A stretch of DNA of 37,344 bases from an uncultured Candidatus Melainabacteria bacterium (GCA_934757245.1 CAKVLH010000016.1:1-37344), one strand, 5' to 3'; counted from the stretch's first letter, positions 23,601 through 30,922 are shown. Made by a program: numbers and translations. Notes: generated by a model not told the origin, from the sequence alone.

Positions 23601-24152
23601 CGAATTAACAACGCGCTTTTCAACCGTTTCAAGTTCGTTTGTTGCTTGGTCTATTCTTCTGTCAAAATCTGCAACTCCGGCGATTTCGTCAATTATTTTA
23701 CGGCGTTCATTCGGAGTACAGTTTGTAATGCTCATAACGTCGCCTTGCATCATTACGTTGTAGCTGTTTGGCGTAATGTTATATTTTTCTAATCGAGCGT
23801 GAATATCAGATAATGTTGCAATTTTGTCATCAAGATAATAAATACTTACAAAACCTTGAGAGGATTTTCTGATTCTTCTTGCAACTGAAAAATCACCGTC
23901 CTCAGTTTCACCAAATGTTACTTTTACAAAAGCTTCATTTCTTTTGTTGTAGGTTGAAATTAAGTGGAAAAGTTTTTCTGCACGCAAAGTTCTGCTTGTA
24001 GAAAGCCCGAGAGCAAAAAGAATACTGTCGATAATATTACTTTTCCCGGAACCGTTTGGTCCTGAAATAGTTGTAAAACCTTTCAGCATAGGGATATCAA
24101 CTTTGTTAGCAAAAGATTTAAAGTTATCAATCTCAAGCTGTTTTATGAACAT
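20661..24152 (-). CDS. smc: Chromosome partition protein SMC
   Basis: SMC is the ATPase of the bacterial condensin complex with ScpA and ScpB. The 1163-residue length is typical. The N-terminal head has Walker A GPNGSGKSN (31-39) and a QGDV..I Q-loop. A long coiled coil leads to the hinge (about 510-640; GVHAPLVKLGQVDEEFSTAM, GGRMSHIVVED, GSITGGAIRKTG), then the returning coil. The C-terminal head has the signature LAGMSGGEK (from about 1069), Walker B FYAFDEVDASLD and the H-loop VVSHRK. AAGGGG precedes the ATG. scpA and scpB are not in the window. It is divergent from the phosphohexomutase gene. Confidence 0.97.
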   Translation of the reverse strand: MFIKQLEIDNFKSFANKVDIPMLKGFTTISGPNGSGKSNIIDSILFALGLSTSRTLRAEKLFHLISTYNKRNEAFVKVTFGETEDGDFSVARRIRKSSQGFVSIYYLDDKIATLSDIHARLEKYNITPNSYNVMMQGDVMSITNCTPNERRKIIDEIAGVADFDRRIDQATNELETVEKRVVNSTLILNEVNTRLEQLNEEREVALKYQKLKEEKTGLESQINTVKFFDLRRNLEKAHENILEFTKRKKEEELKSKDLEERLKLIKEKYDEISKTITEKGEGHQLELKQKAEELKGSISRKNSSIVFADKQIQDNLKTIENTKNGIEVQQGKIKDSELKISLKQDEIKGIEKNIEEQKAILHKILEDMSGLNETAEKHIERRNTLRKELEELQDKETKLIQKQAPMEADLSTKKKALEDAKAKLGELEAFKANFSETKSSKELLIEQLGKELDDFKIILKNTLNDLDKTKNEISDMDYDVQTARNKIYKLEAIKNASEEANLGRAVDTVVNANIQGVHAPLVKLGQVDEEFSTAMEIAVGGRMSHIVVEDEHVASTCIELLKSANAGRATFVPLNKIVKCPRSLNLPKEKGVIDFAINLIDFDDEYLNAFYYAVGDTLVVEDRSVANKLIGKYRMVTLSGDLFEKSGSITGGAIRKTGLKFSQNSDSELDTFKARLREMESKYASLVSKRSNLESKMEDVRSKYSASTTEFNKAKLELTSLETNFANTQKNIDEKQELIKVTEPEITALEKNLDKMEEEHIILSEKMTDVQTSISEVEKLMNDSDLKDLKEKTAGVEAEIKRYEKNMANAQNDIDGLHQQIDFFTTTINTHNETIARSLNTNKDLELDKAKFTEEIKGLNEQLEVLNVQIKEITDKLGELLKQRDDINKDLVDIETQRNLKASDIEKIAEQIESFKARRRELEPQLEETRKLLTESGVNTNGLAPIEMSIEEITSRIQRLQRRMDDLGAVNMKALEDYEKVLARQQELQNQIETLSSEREQILERMRGYEDLKKETFLKTYNVLNENFKDIFHRLSDGEGTLILENEEKPFEGGLDIEAQPRDKKKQRLAGMSGGEKALTALSFVFAIQKYMPAPFYAFDEVDASLDGINVEKLAHIVQSQAETTQFIVVSHRKPMIESANRTIGVTQKEKGISKVTGVKLRD

Positions 24153-24185
24153 AAATTCCCCTTCTTAATACTCCTCTATTCATTA

Positions 24186-24214
24186 AAATTACATTAAAAA
24201 TCGGCTCATGTCAA
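24186..24214 (-). promoter_or_regulatory. Candidate promoter of smc
   Basis: On the minus strand a perfect TTGACA (24214 to 24209) is followed after 17 bases by TAATTT, a weak -10. It lies about 34 bases before the smc start. Confidence 0.3.
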
Positions 24215-24273
24215 CTTTTTATAATAGTTTAACAAGTTTAAAATAAACCTCAACTGTTATAAAAATGCGCTTA

Positions 24274-24282
24274 TGCTAAAAT
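24274..24282 (+). promoter_or_regulatory. Extended -10 promoter of the phosphohexomutase gene
   Basis: TGCTAAAAT, identical to the element before the DUF2130 gene, sits 20 bases before the GTG start, followed by AAGGAG. Confidence 0.5.
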
Positions 24283-24302
24283 AATAAAAAAGGAGATTAA
24301 TT

Positions 24303-25673
24303 GTGAGTATAAAATTTGGAACAGACGGCTGGAGAGCTATTTTAGATAAAGATTTTACAGAAGAAAATGTTAAGCGCACAACACTTGCTATAGGTAAGTA
24401 TGTTGCAGATAATTTTGGTTTTTCAAAACCAATTATTGTAGGTTATGATCCTCGTAGAATGGCTGATGAATATTCTTTGCTTTGTGCAGAAATCTTAAAA
24501 GACAAAGGCTTTACGGTTTTCTATTCTAGCAGAGTTGTGCCAACGCCGATTCTTGCCTATAATGCACTTGTTAAAAATGCGTGTGCGATTATGTTTACGG
24601 CATCCCACAATCCTCCTGAATATTTGGGTATGAAATTTATTCCGGACTATGCAGGCCCTGCTACAGCAGAAATTACGGATGAAATCGTTTCAAATTTGGA
24701 TAAATATTATGAAAAATCTGCAAATTCAGGAGTTTTACATAAAGTTGATTTAGCTCCAAAATATTACGAGCATTTGAATTCATTAATTGATTTTGAAGTT
24801 TTTAAAAATTTAAAAACAAATATAATTTTTGACGGACTTTATTCTGCATCAATCGGATATTTTGACGAAATTTTGAAAAACAAAGGCATAAAATTTGATT
24901 CTATGCACATGTTCCACGATACAAATTTTGGTGGTGGAATGCCTGATCCTAAACCTAGATTTTTGAAAGAATTAATTGAAAAAATCAAGAATTCAAAAAA
25001 TACTATCGGGTTAGCAAATGACGGCGACGCCGACAGATTTGGTGTTGTAGATGAGAATGGTGAATATGTTTCTCCGAACGAAATTATCGCAATTCTTTTA
25101 AAACATCTTATTGAACGCGGGTTTGAAGGCGCAGTTGTAAAAACTGTCGGCTCAAGCTTATTAATTGATTGTGTAGCTAAAAAACTTGGTGTAGAAGTAA
25201 TTGAAACGGCTGTTGGGTTTAAGCATGTTGGCGAAGCTATGCGAAAAAACAAAGTTATTATTGGTGGTGAAGAATCAGGCGGTTTAAGTATCTTAGGACA
25301 TATTCCAGAAAAAGACGGACTTGTTGCAAACTTGCTTATCTTGGAAGCTATGGCTGCTAGTGGCAAAAGCTTAGTAGAATTACAAAAAGAATTGTACGAT
25401 TTAGCAGGTGCAAAATTCTATACAGACAGAATTGACTTGAAGCTTGATAACCAAGAAGAAATTAAACCGATTTTAGCGAAGGCAAAAGAAATTAAAGAAA
25501 TAGGCGAATACAAAGTAACCTCAATTGATACAAAAGATGGTGTAAAATTAATGTTGGGTGATAAAACAAAAATTCTTGTTCGTCCGAGCGGAACAGAGCC
25601 ATTGCTTAGAATTTATTTCGAAACAGATAGTGTTGAAAAGCTTGAAGAATTAAAGAAAAAATTGGAGCTTTAA
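24303..25673 (+). CDS. Phosphoglucomutase/phosphomannomutase-family enzyme
   Basis: An alpha-D-phosphohexomutase that moves phosphate between C1 and C6 of hexose phosphates. All four family sites are present: catalytic TASHNP (99-104, Ser101), metal loop DGDADR (240-245), sugar-binding GGEESGG (321-327) and phosphate-binding RPSGTEP (427-433). The 456-residue length is normal. The SHNPPEYLGMKFIPDYAGPA sequence is like the PGM/PMM proteins of cyanobacteria rather than classic GlmM, so the substrate (glucose, mannose or glucosamine phosphate) is not settled. GTG start with AAAGGAG. It is divergent from smc and upstream of rbfA-truB. Confidence 0.92.
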   Translation: MSIKFGTDGWRAILDKDFTEENVKRTTLAIGKYVADNFGFSKPIIVGYDPRRMADEYSLLCAEILKDKGFTVFYSSRVVPTPILAYNALVKNACAIMFTASHNPPEYLGMKFIPDYAGPATAEITDEIVSNLDKYYEKSANSGVLHKVDLAPKYYEHLNSLIDFEVFKNLKTNIIFDGLYSASIGYFDEILKNKGIKFDSMHMFHDTNFGGGMPDPKPRFLKELIEKIKNSKNTIGLANDGDADRFGVVDENGEYVSPNEIIAILLKHLIERGFEGAVVKTVGSSLLIDCVAKKLGVEVIETAVGFKHVGEAMRKNKVIIGGEESGGLSILGHIPEKDGLVANLLILEAMAASGKSLVELQKELYDLAGAKFYTDRIDLKLDNQEEIKPILAKAKEIKEIGEYKVTSIDTKDGVKLMLGDKTKILVRPSGTEPLLRIYFETDSVEKLEELKKKLEL

Positions 25674-25689
25674 TATTGCTTAGAAGTCA

Positions 25690-25698
25690 TGCTATAAT
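25690..25698 (+). promoter_or_regulatory. Extended -10 promoter of rbfA-truB
   Basis: TGCTATAAT, a consensus extended -10 (TGnTATAAT), lies 30 bases before the rbfA ATG. Confidence 0.6.
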
Positions 25699-25728
25699 AA
25701 ATTTATAGACTACAAAAAGGAGAAAACA

Positions 25729-26076
25729 ATGTCTTTAAGAAATGAACGAGTTAGAAAAGAATTAATGCGCGATATCTCTGATATTTTTAGAAAAGAAGTT
25801 AGAGGGCTTGAAGGTGTTGTTTCAATCGTTGACGTGGAAGTCTCTCACGATAATTCTTACGCCAAAGTTTTTTATAGCGTTTTGGGTTCACCTGAACAAA
25901 TCGAAAAAGACAAAAATATTATCGAGAAAAATACAGGTAAAGTTAGATTTGAAATTGGAAAACGCATTAGACTTCGCGTTACTCCTGAAATTAAATTTAT
26001 ATACTCTGACGGCTTAGAACAGGGTTCTCGCGTTCTTGATTTAATCGAAAAAATCTCAAGAGGTGAGATTAAGTAG
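25729..26076 (+). CDS. rbfA: Ribosome-binding factor A
   Basis: RbfA binds the 30S subunit during late maturation of 16S rRNA and helps in cold adaptation. The 115-residue KH-fold protein has RNERVRKELMRDISDIFRKE at the start, VSIVDVEVSHDNSYAKVFYS in the middle and RLRVTPEIKFIYSDGLEQGS near the end, all typical. Strong AAGGAG. Its TAG stop overlaps the truB GTG start by one base, indicating coupled translation; rbfA-truB is a common pair. Confidence 0.96.
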   Translation: MSLRNERVRKELMRDISDIFRKEVRGLEGVVSIVDVEVSHDNSYAKVFYSVLGSPEQIEKDKNIIEKNTGKVRFEIGKRIRLRVTPEIKFIYSDGLEQGSRVLDLIEKISRGEIK

Positions 26077-26933
26077 TGTTCGGCTTTCTTAATATCTACA
26101 AACCTAAAGGCAAAACATCTCATGATGTTGTTGCTATTTTAAGGCGCATAACAAAAGTCAAACAAATCGGACACACCGGAACGCTTGATCCGTTCGCAGA
26201 AGGTGTTTTGCCAATTTGTATCGGAAAAGCAACGCGTTTAATCGAATACTTGAAAGATGATAAAGCTTATGTTGCTACTGTTCAATTTGGCTCTGCGACT
26301 GATACTTATGATTTGGAAGGTGAGACGACAAAATCTTCTGATTTAATTCCGTCTTTGGATGAAATAGAAGCAAAATTGGACGATTTTAGAGGAGAAATTG
26401 AACAAACTCCGCCAATTTATTCTGCAATAAAAGTTAATGGCAAAAAACTCTATGAATATGCAAGAGCCGGTGAACAAGTAGAAGTTAAAACACGCAAAGT
26501 TTGTATTAGTGAATTAAAATTGCTTGAATATAATCAAGAAACCAGAACTTTAGAACTTTATATTGCGTGCTCTAAAGGTACTTATATCCGCTCTATTGCA
26601 AATGATTTGGGCGAAAAGTTAGGATGCTTCGGACATTTGATTAAACTCGTTAGAGTACAAGCTGGCGATTTTGTGGTGGAAGATGCAATTAAGCTTGAAG
26701 ATTTGCAGTCAAAAGATGATGTTGAAAAGCAATTAATTTATCCGTTACAAAAATTGAATTATCAAGCTTATTCTTTAGATGAAATTGAGAAAGAAAAGAT
26801 TTCGCATGGCATGCAGATTTTTGCAAAAAATGATTTAGAAAATGGAATTGTAATTTTGACATACGAAGACACACTAATTGCGGTTGCAGAATCAAACGCA
26901 AACAAGATTACATGCAAAAAAGTGTTTATCTAG
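26076..26933 (+). CDS. truB: tRNA pseudouridine-55 synthase TruB
   Basis: TruB makes pseudouridine 55 in the T-loop of tRNAs. The 285-residue protein has the N-terminal YKPKGKTSHDVV, the catalytic GHTGTLDPFAEGVLP with Asp38, and the YVATVQFGSATDTYD and CSKGTYIRSIANDLG motifs. The C-terminal PUA-like part is short. GTG start overlapping the rbfA stop. It converges with trmFO with a 23-base gap and no visible terminator. TruB and TrmFO both modify the T-loop, at positions 55 and 54. Confidence 0.96.
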   Translation: MFGFLNIYKPKGKTSHDVVAILRRITKVKQIGHTGTLDPFAEGVLPICIGKATRLIEYLKDDKAYVATVQFGSATDTYDLEGETTKSSDLIPSLDEIEAKLDDFRGEIEQTPPIYSAIKVNGKKLYEYARAGEQVEVKTRKVCISELKLLEYNQETRTLELYIACSKGTYIRSIANDLGEKLGCFGHLIKLVRVQAGDFVVEDAIKLEDLQSKDDVEKQLIYPLQKLNYQAYSLDEIEKEKISHGMQIFAKNDLENGIVILTYEDTLIAVAESNANKITCKKVFI

Positions 26934-26956
26934 TTCGCAACTTCTCGATTTTTGTT

Positions 26957-28303
26957 TTATTTCAAGAAGTTTTCCAATGTTTCTATTGCACGTTTTGCAA
27001 GTAATTCATTTTTAAGTTTTTTGTTCTTACGTTCGCCTTTTGGTAATTCAATTGGAGGTAAAATTCCCCAGTTTGAATTGATAGGTTGAGGCGGAAGGTA
27101 TCTCAGTGAATTATCGCGGGAAGATATATGCTCCAGATGCGCTTTATCAGTTATATAGAAGGTAATGGCGCCAAGCATTGTTTCTCGTGGTAAAACTAAT
27201 TCTTCGTCGCCTGCAAGTTTTTTGGCCATGTTAATTCCGGCAAGCATTCCTGTCGCAATTGATTCTGTATAACCCTCTGTACCTGTGATTTGACCTGCAA
27301 AAAACAAGCCTTTACGCTCTTTAGTTTCCAAGGTTGGATTAAGCACTTGTGAACTATTAATAAAAGTATTTCTGTGCATAACTCCATATCGCACAATATT
27401 AGCGTTTTCTAAACCGGGGATAGAGTGTACTAATTCTTTTTGTGCACCCCATTTTAAATTAGTTTGAAAACCTACAAGGTTAAATAGAGTTTTTGCTGAA
27501 TTGTCTTGTCTCAATTGAACAACAGCATAGTTTTCTACTCCTGTTCTTTTGTCAATAAGCCCAACAGGCTTCATCGGTCCAAATCGAAGCGTGTCAACGC
27601 CACGAGAAGCCAAGACTTCAACAGGGAGACAAGATTCAAAATATTTAGAATTCTTATCCACTTGATGTTGTTCTATTCGAGGAGCGTTTGTTAGAATGTT
27701 ATAAAAGTTTTCATACTCATCTTTGTTCATCGGGCAATTTATATAAGAAGCTTCCCCTTTATCGTATCTTGATGCCCAAAAAGCTTTATCAAAATTGATA
27801 GAATCAACTTCTACGATTGGTGCAATTGCGTCAAAAAAATGCAAATGTTCGCTTTTGGTAAATTCTTGGATTGCGTCAGCAAATTTATCACTGGTAAGTG
27901 GGCCAGAGGCTATAATAACATTACCTTCAGGAATTTCTGTAATTTCCTCGCGGATTAATTCAATGTTTGGATTATTTTTGATTTTTTCTGTTACGGCTTT
28001 TGCAAAATCTTCTCTTGCAATCGCTAGAGCATTACCCGCGGGAACCGCGTTTTCGTAAGCTATTTTTAGAAGTTCTGAACCAAGAAGTTCCATTTCCTTT
28101 TTTAAAAGTCCGCTTGCGTTAGAAATATCAGCAGAGCCGAGACTGTTAGAGCAAACAAATTCCGCGCAATCTTCCGTTACGTGTGCGCCTGTAGTTTTAT
28201 TTGGACGCATTTCATATAATTTAACTTTAATTCCCTTTTTTGAAAGCTGTAGAGCTGCTTCCGAGCCGGCTAATCCGGCACCAATGATTTTTACTTCTTG
28301 CAT
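26957..28303 (-). CDS. trmFO: tRNA m5U54 methyltransferase TrmFO
   Basis: TrmFO forms 5-methyluridine 54 in tRNA with methylenetetrahydrofolate and FAD. The 448-residue length is usual. The N-terminal FAD motif is IIGAGLAGSEAAL (6-18), followed by KLYEMRP, EFVCSNSLGS with the conserved Cys, ASGLLKKEM and AVPAGNALAIAREDF. The C-terminal half has GLFFAGQITGTEGYTESIAT and PIELPKGERKNK. AAGGAATACC precedes the ATG. It lies downstream of upp, separated by a hairpin repeat. Confidence 0.97.
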   Translation of the reverse strand: MQEVKIIGAGLAGSEAALQLSKKGIKVKLYEMRPNKTTGAHVTEDCAEFVCSNSLGSADISNASGLLKKEMELLGSELLKIAYENAVPAGNALAIAREDFAKAVTEKIKNNPNIELIREEITEIPEGNVIIASGPLTSDKFADAIQEFTKSEHLHFFDAIAPIVEVDSINFDKAFWASRYDKGEASYINCPMNKDEYENFYNILTNAPRIEQHQVDKNSKYFESCLPVEVLASRGVDTLRFGPMKPVGLIDKRTGVENYAVVQLRQDNSAKTLFNLVGFQTNLKWGAQKELVHSIPGLENANIVRYGVMHRNTFINSSQVLNPTLETKERKGLFFAGQITGTEGYTESIATGMLAGINMAKKLAGDEELVLPRETMLGAITFYITDKAHLEHISSRDNSLRYLPPQPINSNWGILPPIELPKGERKNKKLKNELLAKRAIETLENFLK

Positions 28304-28318
28304 GGTATTCCTTATTTT

Positions 28319-28342
28319 GGTGCGCTAGTGAGCGCACCCTAC
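28319..28342. repeat. Palindromic repeat, GTAGGGTGC type
   Basis: Minus-strand reading GTAGGGTGCGCTCACTAG then CGCACC; a hairpin between upp and trmFO. One of several GTAGGNTG-led palindromes in the window, similar to REP sequences mobilised by RAYT transposases. Confidence 0.7.
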
Positions 28343-28358
28343 TTTTATTTGATTAATT

Positions 28359-29009
28359 TTATGTATTGAAAATTCTATCACCGGCATCGCCCATTCCCGG
28401 TACGATATAGCCGCGTTCGTTTAAATGGTCATCAACGGCAGCTACAATCAACGTTATATCTGGAAAATTATTAAACACAGCTTCAATGCCGACAGGAGAA
28501 GATATCATACAAACACAGCAAATATTGGATTGTGGAATGCCTTTATCAACGTAAAGTCTGATAGCTTCAATGAGCGAGTTTCCTGTTGCAAGCATTGGGT
28601 CTGTAATATAAACGTAATAATTGTCCGGATTATCAACAGGCATTGGAACTTTGTTATAATACCAAACCGGTTTCAATGTTTTTTCATCACGATACATGCC
28701 AATATGGCGAATGGTTGCTTGTGGCAAAATATCAACTGCTTCGTCTGTAAAAATTAAACCGGCTCTCAAAATTGGAGAAATGATAATCGTAATATCCGGG
28801 TTAATCGTCTTAGTAACAAATTTTGTTAACGGAGTTTCGATTTCAACATCCTTTTGAGGCAAGTTTTTAGTCGCTTCGTACAAAAGAATTCTTGTAAGCT
28901 TTCTGGCAGCCAATCTTACTCCTTGCGTGTCAGTATCTTTATTGCGCATTGTACACAAGCTCTGATTTACAATCGGATTTGATATTATTTTTAAATTATT
29001 TCTTTCCAT
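28359..29009 (-). CDS. upp: Uracil phosphoribosyltransferase
   Basis: Upp salvages uracil to UMP with PRPP. The 216-residue protein has the start of the family (NPIVNQSLCTMRNKDTDTQG, usually HPLI.HKL..MR), SPILRAGLIF, the PRPP loop TDPMLATGNSLIEA (136-149) and the uracil-binding GYIVPGMGDAGDR near the end. It overlaps the upstream MCE gene by 14 bases; GGAG precedes the ATG. Confidence 0.95.
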   Translation of the reverse strand: MERNNLKIISNPIVNQSLCTMRNKDTDTQGVRLAARKLTRILLYEATKNLPQKDVEIETPLTKFVTKTINPDITIIISPILRAGLIFTDEAVDILPQATIRHIGMYRDEKTLKPVWYYNKVPMPVDNPDNYYVYITDPMLATGNSLIEAIRLYVDKGIPQSNICCVCMISSPVGIEAVFNNFPDITLIVAAVDDHLNERGYIVPGMGDAGDRIFNT

Positions 29010-29682
29010 TATTGTTTACTCCATTTAATTTTTTACCCAAATCGTTCGCCTTTTTATTTGCGTCATTAACCATTTGATCTGCAAAATCCAAAAATTCTTC
29101 GGCGTTTTGTTCGTTACCGGCAGGCAAATCCAAATCTTTAACTTTTTCACCAAAAGAAGTTGAAGTGTAGAAAATCGCATTTAATTTATCAAACATTTCA
29201 TTCAATAAGCCCATGGCATCATGCAATCTCTTTGGAGGATTTACCGCCAAAATTGGCACATTATTATTGATATAAGTGTTTTTATTTGGTAAATATAATT
29301 CCAATGACTTAGACCCTGCCATTCCGCTGAATTCAACCGTAGCAACCGTTCCTTGCGGAAGCTGAATTGAACTGTCTGTTATTATAAATTTTACAAAAAC
29401 TTCTTCATTTGTTGGTTTGATTTTAGTAATATGACCGACTTCTATCCCCATCATTCTAACAGGCGAACCGACAATCAATCCGTCTACATCCGGCATGTAA
29501 ATGCTGAAAGTGTTGTCATTTTTAACCTTGTTCATGTAAAAAAAAGTAGAAAACGCAATAACAACGAGGATTACAATAAGCCAAATCAGTAATTCACCGC
29601 TATGCGTGATATAAATCGTGTTTTTTTCTTTCTTTTCCTTGGTCATATTAGGTTTATTATATAAAAAATTTTCTAATTGCAC
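28996..29682 (-). CDS. MCE/MlaD-domain membrane protein
   Basis: A single-pass protein of 228 residues, with one membrane helix (LLIWLIVILVVIAFSTFFYM) followed by an MCE domain (FSIYMPDVDGLIVGSPVRMM, GIEVGHITKI, then VEFSGMAGSKSLELYLP). MCE proteins form hexameric rings that carry phospholipids between the inner and outer membranes; MlaD is the type member, and cyanobacteria use such a protein with a chloroplast TGD2-like role. The C-terminal 80 residues are helical and acidic, then Lys/Asn-rich. The GTG at 29682 has only a weak ribosome-binding site; an ATG at 29646 is an equal candidate. No MlaE or MlaF partner lies nearby. Confidence 0.85.
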   Translation of the reverse strand: MQLENFLYNKPNMTKEKKEKNTIYITHSGELLIWLIVILVVIAFSTFFYMNKVKNDNTFSIYMPDVDGLIVGSPVRMMGIEVGHITKIKPTNEEVFVKFIITDSSIQLPQGTVATVEFSGMAGSKSLELYLPNKNTYINNNVPILAVNPPKRLHDAMGLLNEMFDKLNAIFYTSTSFGEKVKDLDLPAGNEQNAEEFLDFADQMVNDANKKANDLGKKLNGVNNNGKK

Positions 29683-29737
29683 AAGAATAGACCGAAAAAA
29701 TTATCATAGAAACATAAAATGATTATAAAAAGTAAAA

Positions 29738-29751
29738 GTTGCGCAACCTAC
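29738..29751. repeat. Short GTAGGTTGC palindrome
   Basis: GTTGCGCAACCTAC, the reverse complement of a GTAGGTTGCGCAAC word; a fuller copy with loop is at 29926-29949. Both lie in the long gap after the MCE gene. Confidence 0.6.
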
Positions 29752-29771
29752 TTTTCTAAATAGTTAATAAA

Positions 29772-29894
29772 ACCCTCTCCCCCGCCCCTCCCCCGAGGGA
29801 GGGGATGCGCTAAAGACATCTAAACAAGCAAGTCTCACTCCCCTCTCCTTTTTCAATTCTACATGGAAAGGGAAACGAGAAGGCGGGAGAGGGT
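29772..29894. repeat. GC-rich element with ACCCTCTCCC inverted ends
   Basis: It starts ACCCTCTCCCCCGCCC and ends GGCGGGAGAGGGT, so the ends are inverted repeats. Internally GGAG-rich and CTCC-rich tracts can also pair. The segment 29836-29894 is a diverged inverted copy of 262-316. No coding capacity; short frames seen here follow the repeat. Confidence 0.8.
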
Positions 29895-29925
29895 ATTATT
29901 AATATAAGATTTATAAAAGAAGAAT

Positions 29926-29949
29926 GTAGGTTGCGCATACTTGCGCAAC
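29926..29949. repeat. Palindromic repeat, GTAGGTTGCGC type
   Basis: GTAGGTTGCGCATACTTGCG then CAAC: a hairpin with stem GTTGCGC(A)/TGCGCAAC, of the GTAGGNTG family. Confidence 0.65.
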
Positions 29950-30040
29950 AACAACTTTGTAAAAAACGAGTAAATTTAAAAAAGTATGTAAAGAAATGTA
30001 ACAATATAGAACGTATAGTGAAATTCTAGAAAAGAAATAT

Positions 30041-30058
30041 ACTTTATATATATGTAAG
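30041..30058 (+). promoter_or_regulatory. Promoter-like motif ACTTTATATATATGTAAG
   Basis: Sixteen of 18 positions match the motif at 10581. TGTAACAA lies about 47 bases upstream. Downstream there is no gene on the plus strand before a strong terminator, which suggests a short RNA. Confidence 0.4.
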
Positions 30059-30059
30059 T

Positions 30060-30219
30060 CGAAACAAAGAAAACCGACAAGCATTAAATAAACACGAGAC
30101 CTAAAAAGAAACACATAACACAAACCTTTCATACAACCTACACACTAACCTTCTACACATGAGGAATTATTAAAAAAGATTCCAATCCTTTCTTAAATTA
30201 AAGAAAGGATTTTTTTTGT
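30060..30219 (+). ncRNA. Candidate small RNA
   Basis: Between the promoter-like motif and the terminator lie about 160 bases without a plausible reading frame. The first part can form a small GTCG/CGAC stem. From about 30109 to 30155 the sequence contains C and A but essentially no G, so it should be unpaired; this suits a target-pairing region or a Rho-loading site. The RNA would end in the hairpin at 30185-30217. This is inferred from layout only, with no match to a known RNA family. Confidence 0.4.
30185..30217 (+). terminator. Intrinsic terminator
   Basis: ATCCTTTCTT and AAGAAAGGAT form a 10-bp stem with a six-base loop, followed by eight T. Confidence 0.9.
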
Positions 30220-30666
30220 GCTACGCACGTAGACATTGGGACGGGGAACATTCCATAGAACTACTGATTATAAGCACTTTTCTAAGTTCCCCTTAATACC
30301 TAACTCCAACATTTTACGTTCTTTTCGGTGCTACGCACGTAGGAAATTGGACGGATGACATAAGTTGGACAACTAGACCTTTTTCAGCTTCCAAGTCATC
30401 CTTTTGGTTGGACTATCGGTATAAAGCAAAGCTCGATGCTACGCACGTAGGAAATTGGACGGATGACATAAGTTGGACAACTAGACCTTTTTCAGCTTCC
30501 AAGTCATCCTTTTGGTTGGACTATCGGTATAAAGCAAAGCTCGATGCTACGCACGTAGGAAATTGGACGGATGACATAAGTTGGACTACTAGACCACTTT
30601 CTGTTTCCAAGTCATCCTTTGGGTTGGACTACAGGTACAAAGCAACACTATGTGCTACGCACATAG
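30219..30666 (+). repeat. Tandem array of CTACGCACGTAG units, period 108
   Basis: CTACGCACGTAG occurs at 30221, 30331, 30439 and 30547, with a variant CTACGCACATAG at 30655. Spacing is 110, then 108 three times. Units starting at 30331 and 30439 are nearly identical; the third (30547) has diverged; the first (30221) is quite different in sequence. Every unit has a 7-bp hairpin starting ten bases after the 12-mer: GGGGAAC/GTTCCCC in the first, GGATGAC/GTCATCC in the others, with loops of about 35 bases. The same 12-mer starts the repeat at 14070. A frame open from 30297 to 30677 runs through the array but lacks a credible start. Confidence 0.85.
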
Positions 30667-30799
30667 ATATCGTGTAGATGAGAAAAGTCAGACTAGAACC
30701 TCTTGTTGACAAAAATTATAACATTTTGAAGCAATGACATACTGAGAAATGGGGCTTTTTATTAAAAGCCTCGTTTATTATGCTTTAATGAAAAATTGC

Positions 30800-30826
30800 A
30801 AAATAAAAAGGGTGCAAATGCACCCT
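30800..30826 (-). terminator. Terminator of the yggS-sepF unit
   Basis: On the minus strand GGGTGCA and TGCACCC form a stem with a two-base loop (probably opening to four), followed by CTTTTTATTTT. It lies about 165 bases past the sepF stop. Its core is of the GGTGC palindrome type. Confidence 0.7.
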
Positions 30827-30922
30827 GAAAATCCAACTATCACAAATCAATATATTATAAAAATTTCATACTTCATTTTGACTATCTGTCAAAATTCTTT
30901 AAACGAGTAATTTCATCTTTGA

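Noticed and set aside
24839..25366. 175-codon minus-strand frame inside the phosphohexomutase gene
   Set aside because: Antisense to a well-supported enzyme gene; no start signals and Ser/Phe/Pro-rich composition typical of shadow frames.
29810..30132. Overlapping minus-strand frames of 64 and 73 codons in the long gap
   Set aside because: They run through the GC-rich repeat and the candidate sRNA region in antisense; Phe/Tyr/Cys-rich and without ribosome-binding sites.
30331..30666. Regular repeats suggesting a CRISPR array
   Set aside because: The entire 108-bp unit is repeated, with no unique spacers between short repeats, and no cas genes are nearby.
30408..30677. A frame of 89 codons through the tandem array as a gene
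   Set aside because: It begins with a TTG without ribosome-binding site inside the repeat. The frame is open mainly because the unit length is a multiple of three. Kept as a finding, not as a CDS.
30752..30771. GGCTTTTTATTAAAAGCC hairpin as a terminator
   Set aside because: No T run on either strand after the stem and no gene ending next to it; a better sepF terminator is at 30800-30826.
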